The notes: generated from the letters alone by a model not told the origin. Shown: positions 22,672 through 36,717, counted from the stretch's first letter. The stretch is DNA of 64,000 bases from Sorghum bicolor (GCF_000003195.3 NC_012878.2:6204462-6268461); one strand, 5' to 3'. Translations and numbers: made by a program.

Positions 22672-25600
22672 TCACTCCCGTGAATACTTTGAGCTCCACA
22701 TGGGTACCTTCAAAGGCTCGTCATCAACACCACCGCCCCCGTTTTCAGCTTTGCTCAAAGAATCTGAGATCAAAGGGGCTGCCTCGCTTTCTTTCACCTG
22801 CAACGAAAAACAGTAGGTGATTACAAACAAGAGACATTATCCCACTTTTACAACTACAAAGAGCCTAGTTTGTTCCATATAAAGTAATTGTAAATTTTTT
22901 TTAAAAAAACAGAAAATTCAATGTCCACCACTAAAATAGCACACCTTTCAGGATTGGCTACTCGTATATCATCATATTTACACACTAGGTCACTGCCAAT
23001 GACAGGTAGGTGGCAAATTCTGAAAGGGCAGCAGAATTTAATGGTGCACACTGAAATTACTAAGTGCATGAGAAAGGTACCTGCTGTGGGGAGACTTCGG
23101 TGTTTTTTTGCTGGGTCTCCACTGTGCAGAAGTATGAATACAAGACCATTCCAACTACTGCAATTAGGATTCCAAGTATGTTTCTCCAGCTAAATGGATC
23201 GTGAAGCAAAACATAACCAAAGGTAAGAACAAGGCAGGTTTTAAGATGGCCCAGGACTTGGTAAGTAACAGGAGATGTCTTTCCGATCACAAGAAAAGTG
23301 CTGAAGTTCACTGAGACCGATATCAAGCACGACAACACGATGAAAAACTGCATACAAGATAAGAGAAAAGTTAGAATATGATGATACCTGTTGGGATATG
23401 TGCACCAAAGATGTTTTACTACTCACCACAACTTGAGATGTATAATTAAAAGCAAAGACATTTTGGTTAGTCAAAAAGCCATCAAGAAAGGGGCCAATGA
23501 GAAACAGGGTCAGTGATTGGTAAGGGCAAGACTGGTAAAGCAGTTGGGTTGACGAGACCTTGAACTTCTTCTGGATGGTGTTAGTCATCTGATGAACGAT
23601 TAAGGATTACAGAAACAGACCACAAAACAGAAACTCAAATGCATTAGAGTTATACAGCAAGCAAAAGGAAAGAAGCACTGGGTAATAGGACAAAATACAA
23701 GCACATTGACAAGTTCTTGTGTTTAATCATGACAACCTTCTGCTTATTTATAAGAGAGCAGTGTAAAAAGAAATAACAGCAGTTTGATCTCATGTTTTGA
23801 TGTGAATGAAAACTAACTTTTCTTTGCCTTCTAGAACACTAGAACACCAAGGCTAGCCACATGAAAATAGGAGATGCTGTTGAAAATATGTGCACATCCT
23901 ACTAAATAATACAAAACATTATCAGGCATTTCAACTTCAGTTTGTGGAAAGTAAATAGGAGCTGCTGCTGAAAGGATACAATTTGAGCAATGCAAGTCGT
24001 GATAATTGCCAGCAAGGACAGTATGGATCCGACAGCATTGAGTTGCAGATCAGTGACAGTTGCAACACCAACACCGAGAAGGAGCACAGAAAGGGACATC
24101 TGGATACTCCGACTGCAGAGTGAAATAAGAAACATGTTAGCTGATTTTCAAAAAAGAAAATGGTAGCCGAAGATATTATGGAAAAAATGCACAAAATGTA
24201 TCGAACACAAACCTGAACTTCTTCCTGAAGAAAAGTGTCTCTAAAATGACAGTGCACGGGATGATTGCCAGCTTAGTCATCTAGATATAAAGGCATTTCA
24301 ACATCAGTTAGGTAGATTGATTATTGTCTAAGGAAGAGGAACACCAATTATTCAACCACAATAAATACTTATAAAAGACCTTGTAAATCTAGTAAAAATA
24401 ATAATCTAAAAAATGTGTCTAGCACAAGCAGAGTGGATGGTACATAAAGTTGAGAAAAAAGTGTATCGTACATTGTGTCAAGAAAAAAAAAGGGGGGGCA
24501 TATTGTGTAAAAAAAGGAGTGTATGGTACATGACAACGAGAACATAACTTTTTTCTCGACCTCTACATGAGTACTACCATCTATAGAAAATAAGTATTAC
24601 TGATGCAGTACCAGAGTACCAGGCAAGTAATAAGTGCAGAATCAGAGTGAAATATATAGGAAATTCTGACTGGTGCAAGAATTACATTAAGAAGATAACT
24701 ATGTACCTGGTAAAACCCAACAGAGTTGAAGCCAAGACTCAAGTTGAGGAGTCCAATGGAGATTCCATTAAGTACTCCAAATCCCATGACAGTTCTTGAA
24801 TCGAAAGGCTTATGCTCAAAGAACTTCATCCACAATGCTACATGAAGGGAGCAGAATGTAACCAGCAGATGCCAGCTTGTCAAGGTAGTGGCTGCAAGAC
24901 AAATACATATTTCACAAACATTAGAAGTCATTTAAAATCAGACTTACGTACAGTACATGTTGATAAAATAAGAACTACTACTCTGTCTGCCGTGAAATGT
25001 AAAGACTTCCGCAATTTTTAGGATAACATAGGCAAGGAGTGAAAAAACACATGTACCCCTCAATCAAGCACCTAAATCACATTGACGCAATTAAATACTA
25101 CAAATTTGGGTAACCGATGCCATAAATGATAGTGTTAAATCCTTTCTATTTTGGTGGATTAGGCCAGAAGTTCTTTACATTTGTGGACAAATTTTGAAAA
25201 CCAAGACCTTGCATTTGTGGACAAAGGGTGTAGTAGTATCTTATTGCATTGTGATACAAAGTATTAAAATTCAAGGCAGCACAGGACTGAGGCAAATTAT
25301 GAGTACAAGTCAACCTACGTTATCGTTAAATAAAAAGATCATTATATAAAAACAAAAACGGAAGATACGTCTCCTTACGATGCATGGGTACGTGACTTCT
25401 CATGCAAATCAAATGTGTCACCAGCACAAACAAGGATACTCCGTTGTGTCAAGCAACCTATGCAAAAAGCAACCAGGACATGACACCCAACCTCACTCAC
25501 CAACTACATAGGAGTAACTCTAATCTAGAACATCAAGAGCCATCAAAGCTTTAGCAGAAAGCAAGTTAGCTCCAGGGTCACACATGTTTCACTTTCACCA

Positions 25601-25985
25601 TTCACAATCAAACTGGCAGCAATCAACAACCGCTGAAGTTCCGACAGATACCAAATGGCACTCCTAGTCCTTCCTCGAAGTTATCACTGAAGATAAGCCC
25701 TGCAAACACCATCTGAAGTGCTGAACCTTGCGCACACAACTCCAGAACTATAGCCCCAATGGAGCACGCAGATCTACGCGAACCACCGAACGTCCAGCAC
25801 GAGCATACACACACATATAACAAATCAAGAAAGTGAGGCAGGAAACAGTCAGATCTCACACCGAAGTTAAAGCCGAGGGAGCTCATGAGAGCCTTGTTGC
25901 AGATGACAATGGAGACGGAGGACACCACGGAGAGGCTCAGCGCCCCCACCGTCCCCAGCTGGAACTTCTCCCCGCCGACACCCAT
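22672..25985 (-). CDS. UDP-xylose transporter-like nucleotide-sugar transporter
   Basis: Seven exons give 354 aa: 25985-25862, 24891-24707, 24280-24213, 24112-23980, 23588-23427, 23347-23081, 22797-22672; all phases agree. The product is a multi-helix (about ten) drug/metabolite-superfamily transporter of the plant KT/TPT clade, closest in memory to UXT1-3, which bring UDP-xylose into the Golgi or ER lumen for wall glycan synthesis. Landmarks: start MGVGGEKFQLGTVGALSLSV, helix 1 with VICNKAL, GFYQMTKLAIIPCTVILE, the KT motif in VIGKTSPVTYQVLGHLKT, and SWRNILGILIAVVGMVLYSY. The cytosolic C-terminus KVPMWSSKYSRE is short and hydrophilic. An upstream in-frame ATG at 26033 would add 16 residues, but MGVGG is the family start. 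A weak TATA-like 'tataataaag' (minus) lies near 26393. Substrate is inferred from family resemblance. Confidence 0.93.
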
Positions 25986-26664
25986 CTCCGCGGCCCTCGA
26001 AACGCAGCAGCAGCACCACCACACCACCGGCACCGACAGACCAACCCGAGGAATGCCCCCGCCGAAAGATCACGAATTTCCAATCGAGCCGCCGGAATCA
26101 CGCGGCCGGGTGCACCTGCAGCCGAGGAAAGACCCCATTTTGATCAGCAAACCACACCCAGCAAGCGCCCACGAGAAGGCAGGGTCGCGCCCGGTCAGAC
26201 CTACCGCTCCTCCGTCGGCTTGGGAAACCAAGCAGAGCCCGCGGTCGGATCTGGGCGAGGAGGGGGCGCGAATCTGGGTAGCGCGGCGGCAATGGCGAGG
26301 AGATCTGGGGGAGGAGCGGGCGGGATCAAGGCGGTGGCGCTCGTGCCCCTCTCCGGTCTCGCGAATCAGGGACGGGGAGGAGGGTGGTTCTTTATTATAT
26401 GGCTGGTCGGTCGGTCGCCGTCGGTGAGGAAAGCTGATTAGAGAGAGGGCATTGCTATTGCTGGTATTTTGACTCTGCAGTGGCAGTAATTACTTTGCTA
26501 ACCTTCAAGATTTTTTTTTGTATGTGGGGCCAGCCTTCTTCCTTTTTCTTTCCTAGAATTGCAAAAACATGCTGAATGGAGAACTAGCTAAAAGCAGCCA
26601 GACTCACACGAGGATATACCACTTGAATTGTTGTATCCTCAACTTATCTTGTCTTTTTTTAATC

Positions 26665-26777
26665 TTGAATTGTATATTTCGTGCGCAACACGAAATGTAG
26701 ACTCTGGTGATGAAATATTAACGGGTCTTTTTTCTTATTTTGAATTGTATATTTCGTGCGCAGCACGAAATATAGAC
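26665..26777. repeat. Direct duplication of a palindromic module
   Basis: A 39-bp unit beginning 'ttgaattgtatatttcgtgc' occurs at about 26664-26703 and 26738-26777 with two differences. Each copy holds the hairpin atttcgtg-cgca-(a/g)-cacgaaat (8-bp stem). Confidence 0.8.
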
Positions 26778-27426
26778 CTTCGTACATCCTTATATATTAA
26801 CTGAGAAAAACTCTGAAACCTAACCTCCACCCCTAACACACACGCAGAAATGTCTTTGTTTTTGTCATTTTCATGACTGTTTGGTCATTTTCTACCAAGT
26901 GAAATGCTGCTTACTGCCTCCGATTAAGTAGTCATCGCCTTTAGAAAAGAACTATAATCTATAGTGACGCATATCTCTTTCTCAGTGGAATATAATTAAT
27001 GTTAAGCACTATATTTGTTCTAGGTTGGTGCCTTTCTAGCTTATTTTTTTTACTATAGTATATGTTAACCATGTTAGCACGTTGACACTCTTGATGTCAT
27101 GACTTACCTTTTTTTTTATTATAGTTCCCTTTCATGGTTAGGTAGCATGTTTACGTTTACTCTATAATGTGCAAAGAAGGCACAAAATGTGTTGCCGAAT
27201 ATGTGGGGCATGTAGTTGTTTGTTCGTGTATATCACCAAGTGGAACACTTTTGCTATATCATATTATATTGTGTTTCTCACTCTTTTCTATTCTTGATTA
27301 GACTTTAAGAAGTTCACTCAATAAATCTAGGAAAATAAATAATTGGAGATTTAACGGGTTAGGAGGGAACTGAAGTACTTTTATATGCCTATGCCTATGC
27401 CTAAGAGTTCATTCACCCGTGTTATC

Positions 27427-27530
27427 CTTGTTCGTTTAGGCTTATCAGCCGAATCTGTCAGTCATTCAGCAGTATTTTTTTCTCATAATAAATCAGCCAA
27501 CAGTACTTTCTACCATAACTTATCATGGAG
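27427..27530. mobile_element. MITE fragment (TTATCAGCC type)
   Basis: 'gttcgtttaggcttatcagc' followed by 'aataaatcagccaacagtac' matches one half of a common grass MITE. A related piece occurs at about 36189-36260 in this window. Ends and target duplication not resolved. Confidence 0.45.
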
Positions 27531-27704
27531 AATGACGTACAGTAGGTATTACCGATGAGATGATGCTCGACACACTATCATACAAGGATAGTGAGTTGGC
27601 AATCGATGGTGACAAATGTAGTGAATAAAAAAGATTGGATTGTAGCGATAAGGCGGTGGATGACGCCACTATAAATATCCGCCACTATAAATATCGGATA
27701 CACC

Positions 27705-27822
<118 letters not shown>

Positions 27823-30800
27823 AGAGGGATGTAGAAGATAGTTCAAATCACAAATTTAAGGCATTTTTTAGTTGGAATAAACAAACTTTATATTTTTTTA
27901 AAAAATAGTTACAAATTTGTATCTGTCAGAAAAAAAACTCCCATAAATATATGTAAAATGTTGTTGAGCTGGAAATGTGAAGAATGACCCGCATCTGTTG
28001 TTTTATGTGGACTTGATCTCCAGTCTCTCGCCACTGACATATAAATTCAAACTGAACCCACCTTCTCATCACATGTGGATCCAATTTAAAATTCGTGAAA
28101 TATACCACATTCACTAAAAAACGTGCAAATACTATTGTTTTGCCACTCACACAACCGGATGGATCCGACGTGACCGTGTTCCTTGAACATGATCGGACAC
28201 AATTAATGTAACCAAAGAGTATTATGGGGAGGTTTGACTAAAGTGGTTGCTTGAAAGTTGGATCTAATAATAGAGCAACACAAGCCAACAAAAGGTTGGC
28301 AGGTAGCCTCTCACTGGGTGTGGGTGGTCTTCTTCTTGGCCTCATTTCCATGGGGAAGCAAAGAAAAAATGGTAGGGAGCAGCCAGCTAGAAGAAAAAAC
28401 ATACCATGTGGATCAGTTGACCATGTGCCCTGCTGTGATCAAATTAAAACCATGCATCGGCCGTTCCTGCGCGATCCGACGGTCGACGTGGCTCTTACCC
28501 TGTGCAGTGCTACTGGTTAGTTTATCTTATTGGCCTCATTTCCATGAGAGTTATGGGGGCTTAATTTGGTCATGGATCCAATGCTGCTCTTTGTTTTATG
28601 CTACTACCGGAGCAGAGCTCATGTGCCTGGTAATTAAGTTAGCCTTGGTCAGGCCAGTAGCACAACTAGGTAAACTCTCAAGTGTGTGTTTTCTACTGCA
28701 AGTCTGCAAGTGTATGGACAGCAAAGCTACTGTATATAGAGAGAGCATTGACCAAAGTACTCTTTCACTATTTTCTTTGCTGGAACATTAGTACCCATTA
28801 TTAGCATGATGCTAACCTTTGCAAGATGCAAAGGATCAATAATTTTGGTAACAAGGTTCCTTGCTTTACCCCTACTTGTGCCGTTTGGTGAAGATCCTTT
28901 TTGTTCAAGAAAGATGTGTTTGGCTGGCCTGCCAGGAAAGGGAGAGGTTTGGTAGTAGTGTGAATGAATATGGTTGCGAGCTCATGAGCCCTTGCTTTTG
29001 GTCATCTTTTGACATGTGAGCAATTCACTTGTTGATGCCCTGTCCAGCTTGGAAAAGGCCGTCTTCCATGTGCTGAAAGCACAAAAACTCAAAATAATGT
29101 TAGATATGACTTGGAAGCTGATTCCCATTCCCTCATATAACTTTTCCTATTTTCTCTTTTCATACAACACAAGAACACCTCTTTGGCTATTTCGTTGATA
29201 ATCTGATTCGAGTTGTTTTTGAGTCAGTTTTATGTAGTCATCGCGGTCCCGACTGAATAAATTCGGTTGAGGAACCAGTAGAAGCACATCATCACACTTA
29301 CTAGACGTAGATCTAAATTAATAGATGTTCCTATTCTCTTCATTTGAAATCAAGGAACAGTTGTGATGTGATGGATTCTACAAACGTATATTATCCTGAC
29401 CAGTGACTAGGCAATGGTCCACATCAAGGACGTACTAGTTTCTTCAGTCTTGGCATAAGTTGGTACCAAACCTAACTAGTACAAGCAATAGCTGATACAA
29501 AACCGAGGAGTGTGTTCTTGGTGCTTTCACATTACTAACATGGCTGTGAGGCCCATGCTGAGAGGCCACCGAACTGTGATGTTATATTCCTAACATGGCT
29601 GGATTCAGTTAAGCTTCCTGCAGACAAGTTTCATGTGGCAAATAATCATACACATTTCTACATCAGCATAACTAAGGAAAATACAATATATACAAAACAA
29701 ACTTTCCATGGTGGAAAGAAAAGCTAGCCTTGTTTGACCATAAAGCAAAACTATCGTTTTTAGCTATTGTGTGCTTCCAATTCCTATAAAGTAAAAGAAA
29801 AGTTTTGAATTTAGTTACCATTGGAAATAAACTTCTTTGTATCTACAGGTCTACACCCATACTCCCCATAGATCCTTCACTCATATTCATTCAATAGGAA
29901 TACTTATGAGCCTCGCTACGGTACTCCCGTGAAATAAATCTGAGCCCTTCATTTTAGAAAACGGTAAAACAATTAACTAAAGGGAAAAAAAGAGACAGAA
30001 CCAGCAAAATTATTAGTTTTAGATGGAAAATTATATCAACGTACTGTCCATGCACCTAATTACGGGAACGAAGTATGATTTGACATGCACAGCGAATCAT
30101 CTTCACATAATTTGAGTATTAGAAAATTATATTACATTTGTGTTTTTTCTTTAGGGCGTGGTGCCTAAATGTGTCCGAGTGGGGAAAGAGCCCTTGTATA
30201 ACTAAAGTTCAGAAGGCTGGATTCCACACACGAAACACAACAACAGCCTTCTGAATCCTTCTATCCCGCAAATACTAGCAAATTGCGCCTAGGGCCTCAG
30301 TTGGTGATATTCCTTTTCATGCTCGCTGCATGAACAATTTCCTAGACCTGTGAAATTTGGGGAGTTCATAGATTTCATTTCCAGGCTTTAGATGTCATGA
30401 CCTGACGTCCATAAATGTCCATCGTCCGTGTTAGCAGGATTGTCCTCAGTCAACCTCAACGCCTACTTTTGTGTCTAGAGCACAGGTAAGATCTGAACTG
30501 ACTCCTGCAGCCCGTCACCTTTCTCTGTCCCTCGCATATAACAGGCCTAACTCAGAAGAGTCAAACCTATGCTTCTGCCGAACACATCTGAGATTGACAA
30601 GAGAGTTCTCATGTGCAGTTCAGTTATTGACCACATAAAGTTGTGACTGAATAGCTGAAAAAGATGAAGGCTCAAGCATATCATAACATCCATAACATTC
30701 AACAGTTGACAACAAGAACAAAAGCCATAGGAGCATAAAGGAACAACATGAATATCCCATCCCATTACATTCTACACAGGTACCACAGAATTCTTAATAA

Positions 30801-30902
30801 CAGGCTTCACGGCACAAGTTGCGAAAGAACAAGGCTAAAAATAGAACAGACCCAGAGACAAGCAACTGTGCAATTCATTGGCAAACCGGCATTGTTCATT
30901 TA

Positions 30903-32984
30903 TCAGGTTGCCATCACAACCGGCCTGTGGCCTTGCAACAGCTGCCTCAGCTCCTGATACCCGCTGCGGTAGTGTTCAATGGAGAAGCAGAGCTGCCTGA
31001 TGGCCTCCCGCTTTCCCTCTGCACTCTCGGATATCACAAGCTTCTGCTTCTCTACCTCTTCTTCCAGCTCAGAAACCTGAGTCCGCAGCTCTGACAAGGA
31101 CCTGTGTGCAGTGTCAAACTCTGCCATCAGCTTGGCATGCTCAAACTGAAGCTGAGTTAAGTGGTCATCCATCTGCTTCATCTTTTCGTCACGAGTCGTA
31201 ATATCAGCTAGCAGTTTGGCCAACTCATCATCAACTGTGGCTTTCTCAGATGACAATAATTCAAGCTTTCTCCTGAGATCAGCAATATCTTGATTGAGGA
31301 CAGAAATCCGCTTCTCATTTTCAAGAGATTCTTCTTCCTTGTCAGCATAAACTTGCATAAGCTCTGCTGCCACAGCGGACAATTTGTTTTCAAGAGAAGC
31401 GTTTGCCTCAGATAACTTCAAAAGATCTGCAGTAAGAGAGGACTGCTCATGTGAATGTTTCTCCAAAGATTCAGACATAACCTGCTCCAGCTGCTTCATC
31501 TGGTCTTCAAGTACTGATTTCTCTTCTAAGGCTCTTTCTAGCTGGGCTTCCAGGTTCTTGATAGTTTCTGGTAGCTTTGCAGCCTCTGTACCTGAGACCT
31601 CAAGGGCCCTTAAAAGTTGTTCAAATTCGTTAGCACGTTCTTTGAGCACTTCTTTCTCCTCTGCAACCTTTTCTAATCCTTCTTGTTTATTCCTTATTAT
31701 TTCTTGCAGCCTAACTATCTCGGAAGCTGAATATTCTAAGCTGTGAGCTGCCTGCTCAAGTTCTTTAATCCGAGACTTGAGCTGCAATTTCTCCTGTGAA
31801 TTTTTTTCTAGGTCACCTTCCATATTCTTGATGACTGCATGGAGCTTTGTAAGCTCATCCTCGAGAGTAGACTTATCATGCAAATACTTCTCTGAGAGTA
31901 CTCCAAGCTCATCCTTGCACTTATCAATTTCAAGATCACGATGTGCCAATTCAACCTCAAACTGCTTAGCAGCTGAGGCCATTGCACCTTTCAGCATTTC
32001 AATCTCATTTTTGCGCTCAAACAGCGCAGCTTCCAATGTTTCCTTTTCGCTGTTGACTTCTGTTGAGCTCTCTAAAGCAGAATCCCTTTCTTCTGGATCC
32101 TTCTGAAGGTTGTTGGATTCCACATCTGAAATATGCAGTTTTTCTTCATGTTCAGCAACTTTTGAGTTGGTACTCAAATCACTCTGGCAATGTGCATGCT
32201 TTTCCTCTAAAGCATCAAGCTTTCCCCTTGCTTCTTGAAGCTCTTCTTCTAGCTCATTAATTTTTTGGCTCAGGGCATAAAAAATACTGCCATTTTCCTC
32301 TTTGGCCTCATCAAGCTCTGAATCAGAATCTGAAGATGATGAAGACCTTTCACTACCCTTCTTTGATACATCAGAGCTAACGCCAGAGCCAATGGAAATA
32401 TCAAGGAAATCTGGTCCAGGCTTTTGCTTTTGCTGTGGCATATTTTCTTGCATGTCGTACTCTGGAGATGAGGAACATTGTGTCTCAGAATCTGATTCAG
32501 AGACACCAAAAGAGCCATATGATTGAAGAGATGATGGAATGTTTTTGCGCAGTTCTCCAGTTACACTGTCATATCGCGCAGCAAGAGCACGATACATGCG
32601 ATAGAAGTTCTCCACATGAGTAATAAGTAAAGGCCGCTTCTCGTAAAATGCCTCAGCTTTTTCTGCAGAGAACTCTCCTTCACCAATGAGCCCCAGCATT
32701 TGTTTCACCTGCTTTTCCATTTCTGTCCATTTAAAAAACACTTATATTCAGAAAACAACCAGGCATGCCTAACTAGAGTGGGTAATAAGTATTAAAATAA
32801 AAAAGACTGAGGCACTATAAACCATCTTGTGTAGCAAAGAATAACATGTCAGATTGTTTGGTGAGCATACAAGATCATAGTCCTTACCTTCTAGATTCTC
32901 AGAGAGCCACTTAGAATTTTGTGAACTAATATGACTGTCCCACCACCATGAGCGGGATTTTCCTGACTGCGCCTTTCTCTTCAT
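30903..32984 (-). CDS. NETWORKED 4-like actin-binding coiled-coil protein
   Basis: Two coding exons (32984-32888 and 32722-30903) give 638 aa. Residues about 10-90 form the NAB (KIP1-like) domain: RSWWWDSHISSQNSKWLSEN, then EKQVKQMLGLI, YEKRPLLITHVENFYRMYRA and LAARYDSVTGELR. This domain is known to bind filamentous actin in plant NET proteins; NET4 members sit on tonoplast-linked actin. A Ser/Asp/Glu-rich linker follows (about 105-165), then nearly 450 residues of heptad-rich coiled coil with repeating E-K-L blocks. The short N-terminal exon split inside the NAB domain, and total length, fit the NET3/NET4 groups. The last 20 residues (HYRSGYQELRQLLQGHRPVV) may be a conserved tail. A 5' UTR exon probably lies near 35.24-35.40 kb (donor after 'gagctccg' on the minus strand), giving a leader intron of about 2.2 kb; this is inference. 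Confidence 0.92.
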
Positions 32985-32999
32985 CTAAACCAAAATAAA

Positions 33000-35235
33000 C
33001 GAAAATCTCCTCTGATATGCAGACCTAATTGAGATTCAAAAGGAACAACAGTGAGTAGTTAAAAAGGGTCTGCATGATGACTATCCTTGTTAAGAAAGCT
33101 GCAAGTGCAGGAGAAAAAGAAACCCATGTAATCTATAAGAAATTTAAGACAGTTGAATAAATCATTCCAATAGTCATAATAATGTAATCCATGAAAGAAA
33201 GGGAAAAATAAGTAGTAAAAAACTTTAAAACACAGAAACATGTAAACTGCTCCCACAAGCCCATAACAAGTTATGGTATTAGTTTCAGTTCCAATCAAGT
33301 AACTACAAACTTACCTATATAAACAAAATAAATATATGCAATGCTCTAGCCAACAGAGTCCATCTTGCCAGCTCTATAGAACATGGCAATTACTAATAAT
33401 TTGTCTGAGAAAAGAGCAGCCTTGTCCTAGAAATAAGGATGGCAAGCAGCAGGACTAGAATTCAGATGCAAAATGCCAGGGACCAGAAAAATGTCACATA
33501 ATAGCTACCAAGAAGAGGCAAGGAATCATTTCACTGTGATCTTATCACTTATCAGCATCGCTGTCATGAAGCCCATGAGAAGCAATAATCTGTTATCCGA
33601 AAAAATAGTAGCATAAAAGCATTGAACGACAGTGACCCTTTCTCTTCCTAAAAGGAAACATACTACTTTAAGAAGACTTCTGAAAAAGAGATAGCATGTG
33701 CATTCTGATTTTAGAGTAAATATATCAGGATTAACATAAGAGAGGGTCAGCGACAAATAAATTTTATGCTTTGTGAGCAGTCTTGTCAGAAAAGTAAATA
33801 AAATATACATGTATATTGGGGACATTTAGAAACTGATGACAGTGAAGCTGATCAGACCTTGTAGAACAATCAATTCTTTACATTATGAACAGGTTGGGAC
33901 TTGCTTATCACAACTGACAAGTCCAAGTGCAAAAGACACAGCAACTACAGCTCTAGAGCTGTTAGGTAGGTCAGGGAACTGGATTCAATGAACTGGGAAT
34001 GAACTGAAACATAGACAAGAAGAATGGACAACACAAAGCACTACCCCACATTGATCAACACCTGAGGGTTGAAGCAAGACGCCGCAAACTCGCGACCAAA
34101 AATGCACTTGTCAATGTCCAGCGATGTAACAAATGAGGCCACTCAATTTAATACTATTAAGTATCTGGGATCCACAAAACAAACATAGCAGGGACGGGCA
34201 CATGGAAGCCTGAGGTGATTGTCATTATCCCTGAGCGATCAGTTCCATCGAGTAATAAACAGAAAATAAAGCTATCAGTTTCCAGCTGCGCAAAATGACT
34301 AATTTAATGCGTGACTGAAGAAGTAACGTGTTTGCATTTTTTCTGTTTTCCAATCAATGAATACATGCACTTATATCAGGTAAAAAAAAGGGGGAAATCT
34401 GTCGGATTTTAAACTGAGAAAATGTTATCCCCGTTCATTTGTAGGTGGTACCAGTATTTTAAACTAAGAGAATGTTATCCCCGTTCCACTTCCACCCATG
34501 GGAACATGGGACAAACTGGTGCCATTCCTAGCCCATGCCTGCGAAGGATCCAGGTAACTTTGCCTATGGCCACAAATGGTACTGCCGACATTTCAGATGC
34601 ACGCAAAGTTGTTGGAAATTTCCATTTGCACAGCAAAACTAAGGAATGAGCACAGATGAGCTAAATGAATCGCTGCCAGATTGGTGCTTAAAGGTAAATG
34701 AATCGCTGCCAGATTGGTGCTTAAAGGCTGCTACCTAGGATAAGACAGCAATCTAAATAAGACCAGTACTCCCGGCCACAATCCCAGTAGCAGCATTCAC
34801 TCTTGAAACGGTCGAGAATTCAAGACAGCACAGAAGAAGCATCCTTGGATGGCTCCTGGGAAGCACAGCATGGACCGAATTCCCCTCCCCTAGGCTGAAC
34901 AGATCGGAGCCGCGGGCAAGACGAGCGAAGCGAACAACAGTGGCATCACTCCCTAAGGGGCAGCAAGATTTCGTGAAGAGAAGAGACGGATGCCATGCCC
35001 CAGAATCATCATCAGTGCTGCCGGACGCGACGATCGTCCGCGCAACCCCCAGAACTAGTACGCATATACTAACCAAATCGAGAAGCAGAGATGGACAGCA
35101 ATCCAGAGAAGCCGAGATTCCGAGAACACCGCGAGAAGAAGAACGAAGAAGCGGAAAAGCCCCGCGTCACAAATCCACCAACAACAATCGACAGAAGAGG
35201 GCGAGGAGGAGGGGCTGGGGGACGGCAGGCATTAC
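33000..35235 (-). other. Probable 5' leader intron of the NET4-like gene
   Basis: No coding region seen. It contains a 32-bp-class tandem duplication (34662-34727, beginning 'taaatgaatcgctgccagat') and a shorter one around 34407-34487 ('gttatccccgttc' twice). The assignment as intron rests on a GC-rich, 5'-UTR-like block at 35.24-35.40 kb. Confidence 0.4.
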
Positions 35236-35762
35236 CGGAGCTCGCAGATCAACAGCAGCAGCAACGCGCCCAGGGAGGGAGGGAGCTGCCGGCTGCGGTT
35301 CTCGAGCGCAGCGGCGGTTCCTGTTCCTCTGGCACGCACGGAACTGCGGCGGAATGGTGGGGGTCGAGAGCGAGCGAGCGAGCGAGCGCTAAAGCCCAGA
35401 ACCCGCCGGAGCGTTAGCGCGCATTTTTACCTTAATGCCCCTGACGCCTCACGCGCTGCCGAGCTGGAGGCGTTTAGTTTTAGTTTTAGGTTAATATAAT
35501 TAATCAAGCAGTGGGAGGAGGAGGAGGCAAAGAAAAAGGGTTAACGGCGCTAATTTAATTGCGAGGGAGAGGGGGGCTTCCGTGGTGGGTCCCACGAGGG
35601 CCGGGGCCGGGCCGCCGGTTCTGCTCGCGGGGACACCGCAAAACGGGAAGGAAAAGCCTGGGATCGCGGTGGCACGGCCGGCCCCCCAGGCAAGCATAGG
35701 ATCCTCCATTTCCCCAACCTGTGGGCCTTGCGCCCCCCTGCTACGGCCGCTGCCGGTCTTCA

Positions 35763-35992
35763 GGCCTTGTTTAGCTTCCGAAATTATTTTTTTGGGTTTT
35801 GTAGCACTTTTGGTTTTATTTGGCAATTATTATTCAATTATAGACTAACTAGGCTCAAAATATTCGTCTCGCAAATTACAGATAAACTGTGTAATTAGCT
35901 GTTTTTTTTATCTATATTTAATACTTCATGCATGTACTGCAGGATTCGATGTGACAGGAAATCTTGAAAATTTTTGCGAACTAAACAAGGCC
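35763..35992. mobile_element. Tourist-like MITE upstream of the NET4-like gene
   Basis: 230 bp with ends 'ggccttgtttagcttc' and 'gaactaaacaaggcc' and a TCA target duplication (35760-35762 and 35993-35995). Same family as the element at 15107-15348; both keep the interior 'gactaactaggctcaaaa'. It lies a few hundred bases upstream of the inferred transcription start. Confidence 0.9.
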
Positions 35993-35998
35993 TCAGGC

Positions 35999-36262
35999 TC
36001 CGTTTGCTTATCATGTAATAAGTGTTTTTTTCATACAATAAATCAACGAATAATATTTTTAGTCACGCTAGTATTTTTTATATATAATAAATTAATGAAC
36101 AGTACTTTCACTTATGACTTTTTAGATCAGAAAATAGGCTAACAATCTTCTGCTGTTTTTGTTTTTTTAATTTGAAAACATATTATGCACTTTGTTCGTT
36201 TAGTTGATAAGCCATGACAGAAAATACTGTTCGCTGATTTGTTGTGAGAGAAAAACATTATT
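35999..36262. mobile_element. MITE-derived sequence (TTATCA/ATAAATCA type)
   Basis: AT-rich DNA with 'gtttgcttatcatgtaataa' at one side and 'gataagccatgacagaaaat', 'gctgatttgttgtgagagaa' at the other, arranged roughly inverted. Related to the fragment at 27427-27530. Borders not resolved; two nested or adjacent copies are possible. Confidence 0.45.
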
Positions 36263-36717
36263 TTTTTCCCAAATGCATGAAACCAACAAATGATGAGCGT
36301 ATTTTGCCAATGGCACGACAATCGAGCACTCATTCAGCGACAATCGAGCACCCATTCAGTACTGAAGGCACACGCTATATATCTATAGTACAAAGGCCGG
36401 AAGCCCAGACTGAAGACACACTAGCTGTACAACCAAACACATGCAACCAAACCTTTCAAATTTATGTTGCAAAGACTCTTTTCAGTCAAGCACTGGTGTT
36501 TATATATAAAGTTCAAAATTCATTCGTCACACGCACAGGTTCACAAACAGCTTCCATAAGAAAACACAGACGAGTGCGCGCGAAGCCAGGCACTGTAAAG
36601 CGTCTCGTATCATCTCCAGGCAAACATGGGACCAGCACACAAATGACTATACACAGGGAAAACCATCACAGGCGAGCCAACGGACACACATCGTTTGCCC
36701 ACTCCCTACTTCTGCCA

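Noticed and set aside
25833..26441. Plus-strand ORFs of 202 and 180 aa
   Set aside because: They lie antisense to the first exon, 5' UTR and promoter of the sugar transporter gene; composition is low-complexity and no domain is visible.
28251..28791. ORF of 177 aa in the 4.4-kb intergenic region
   Set aside because: It overlaps another ORF in a second frame, has no signal, domain or splice context, and contains a duplicated non-coding phrase.
31384..32526. Plus-strand Ser-rich ORFs
   Set aside because: Antisense to the coiled-coil exon of the NET4-like gene; Ser/Phe richness reflects GAA/GAG codons read in reverse.
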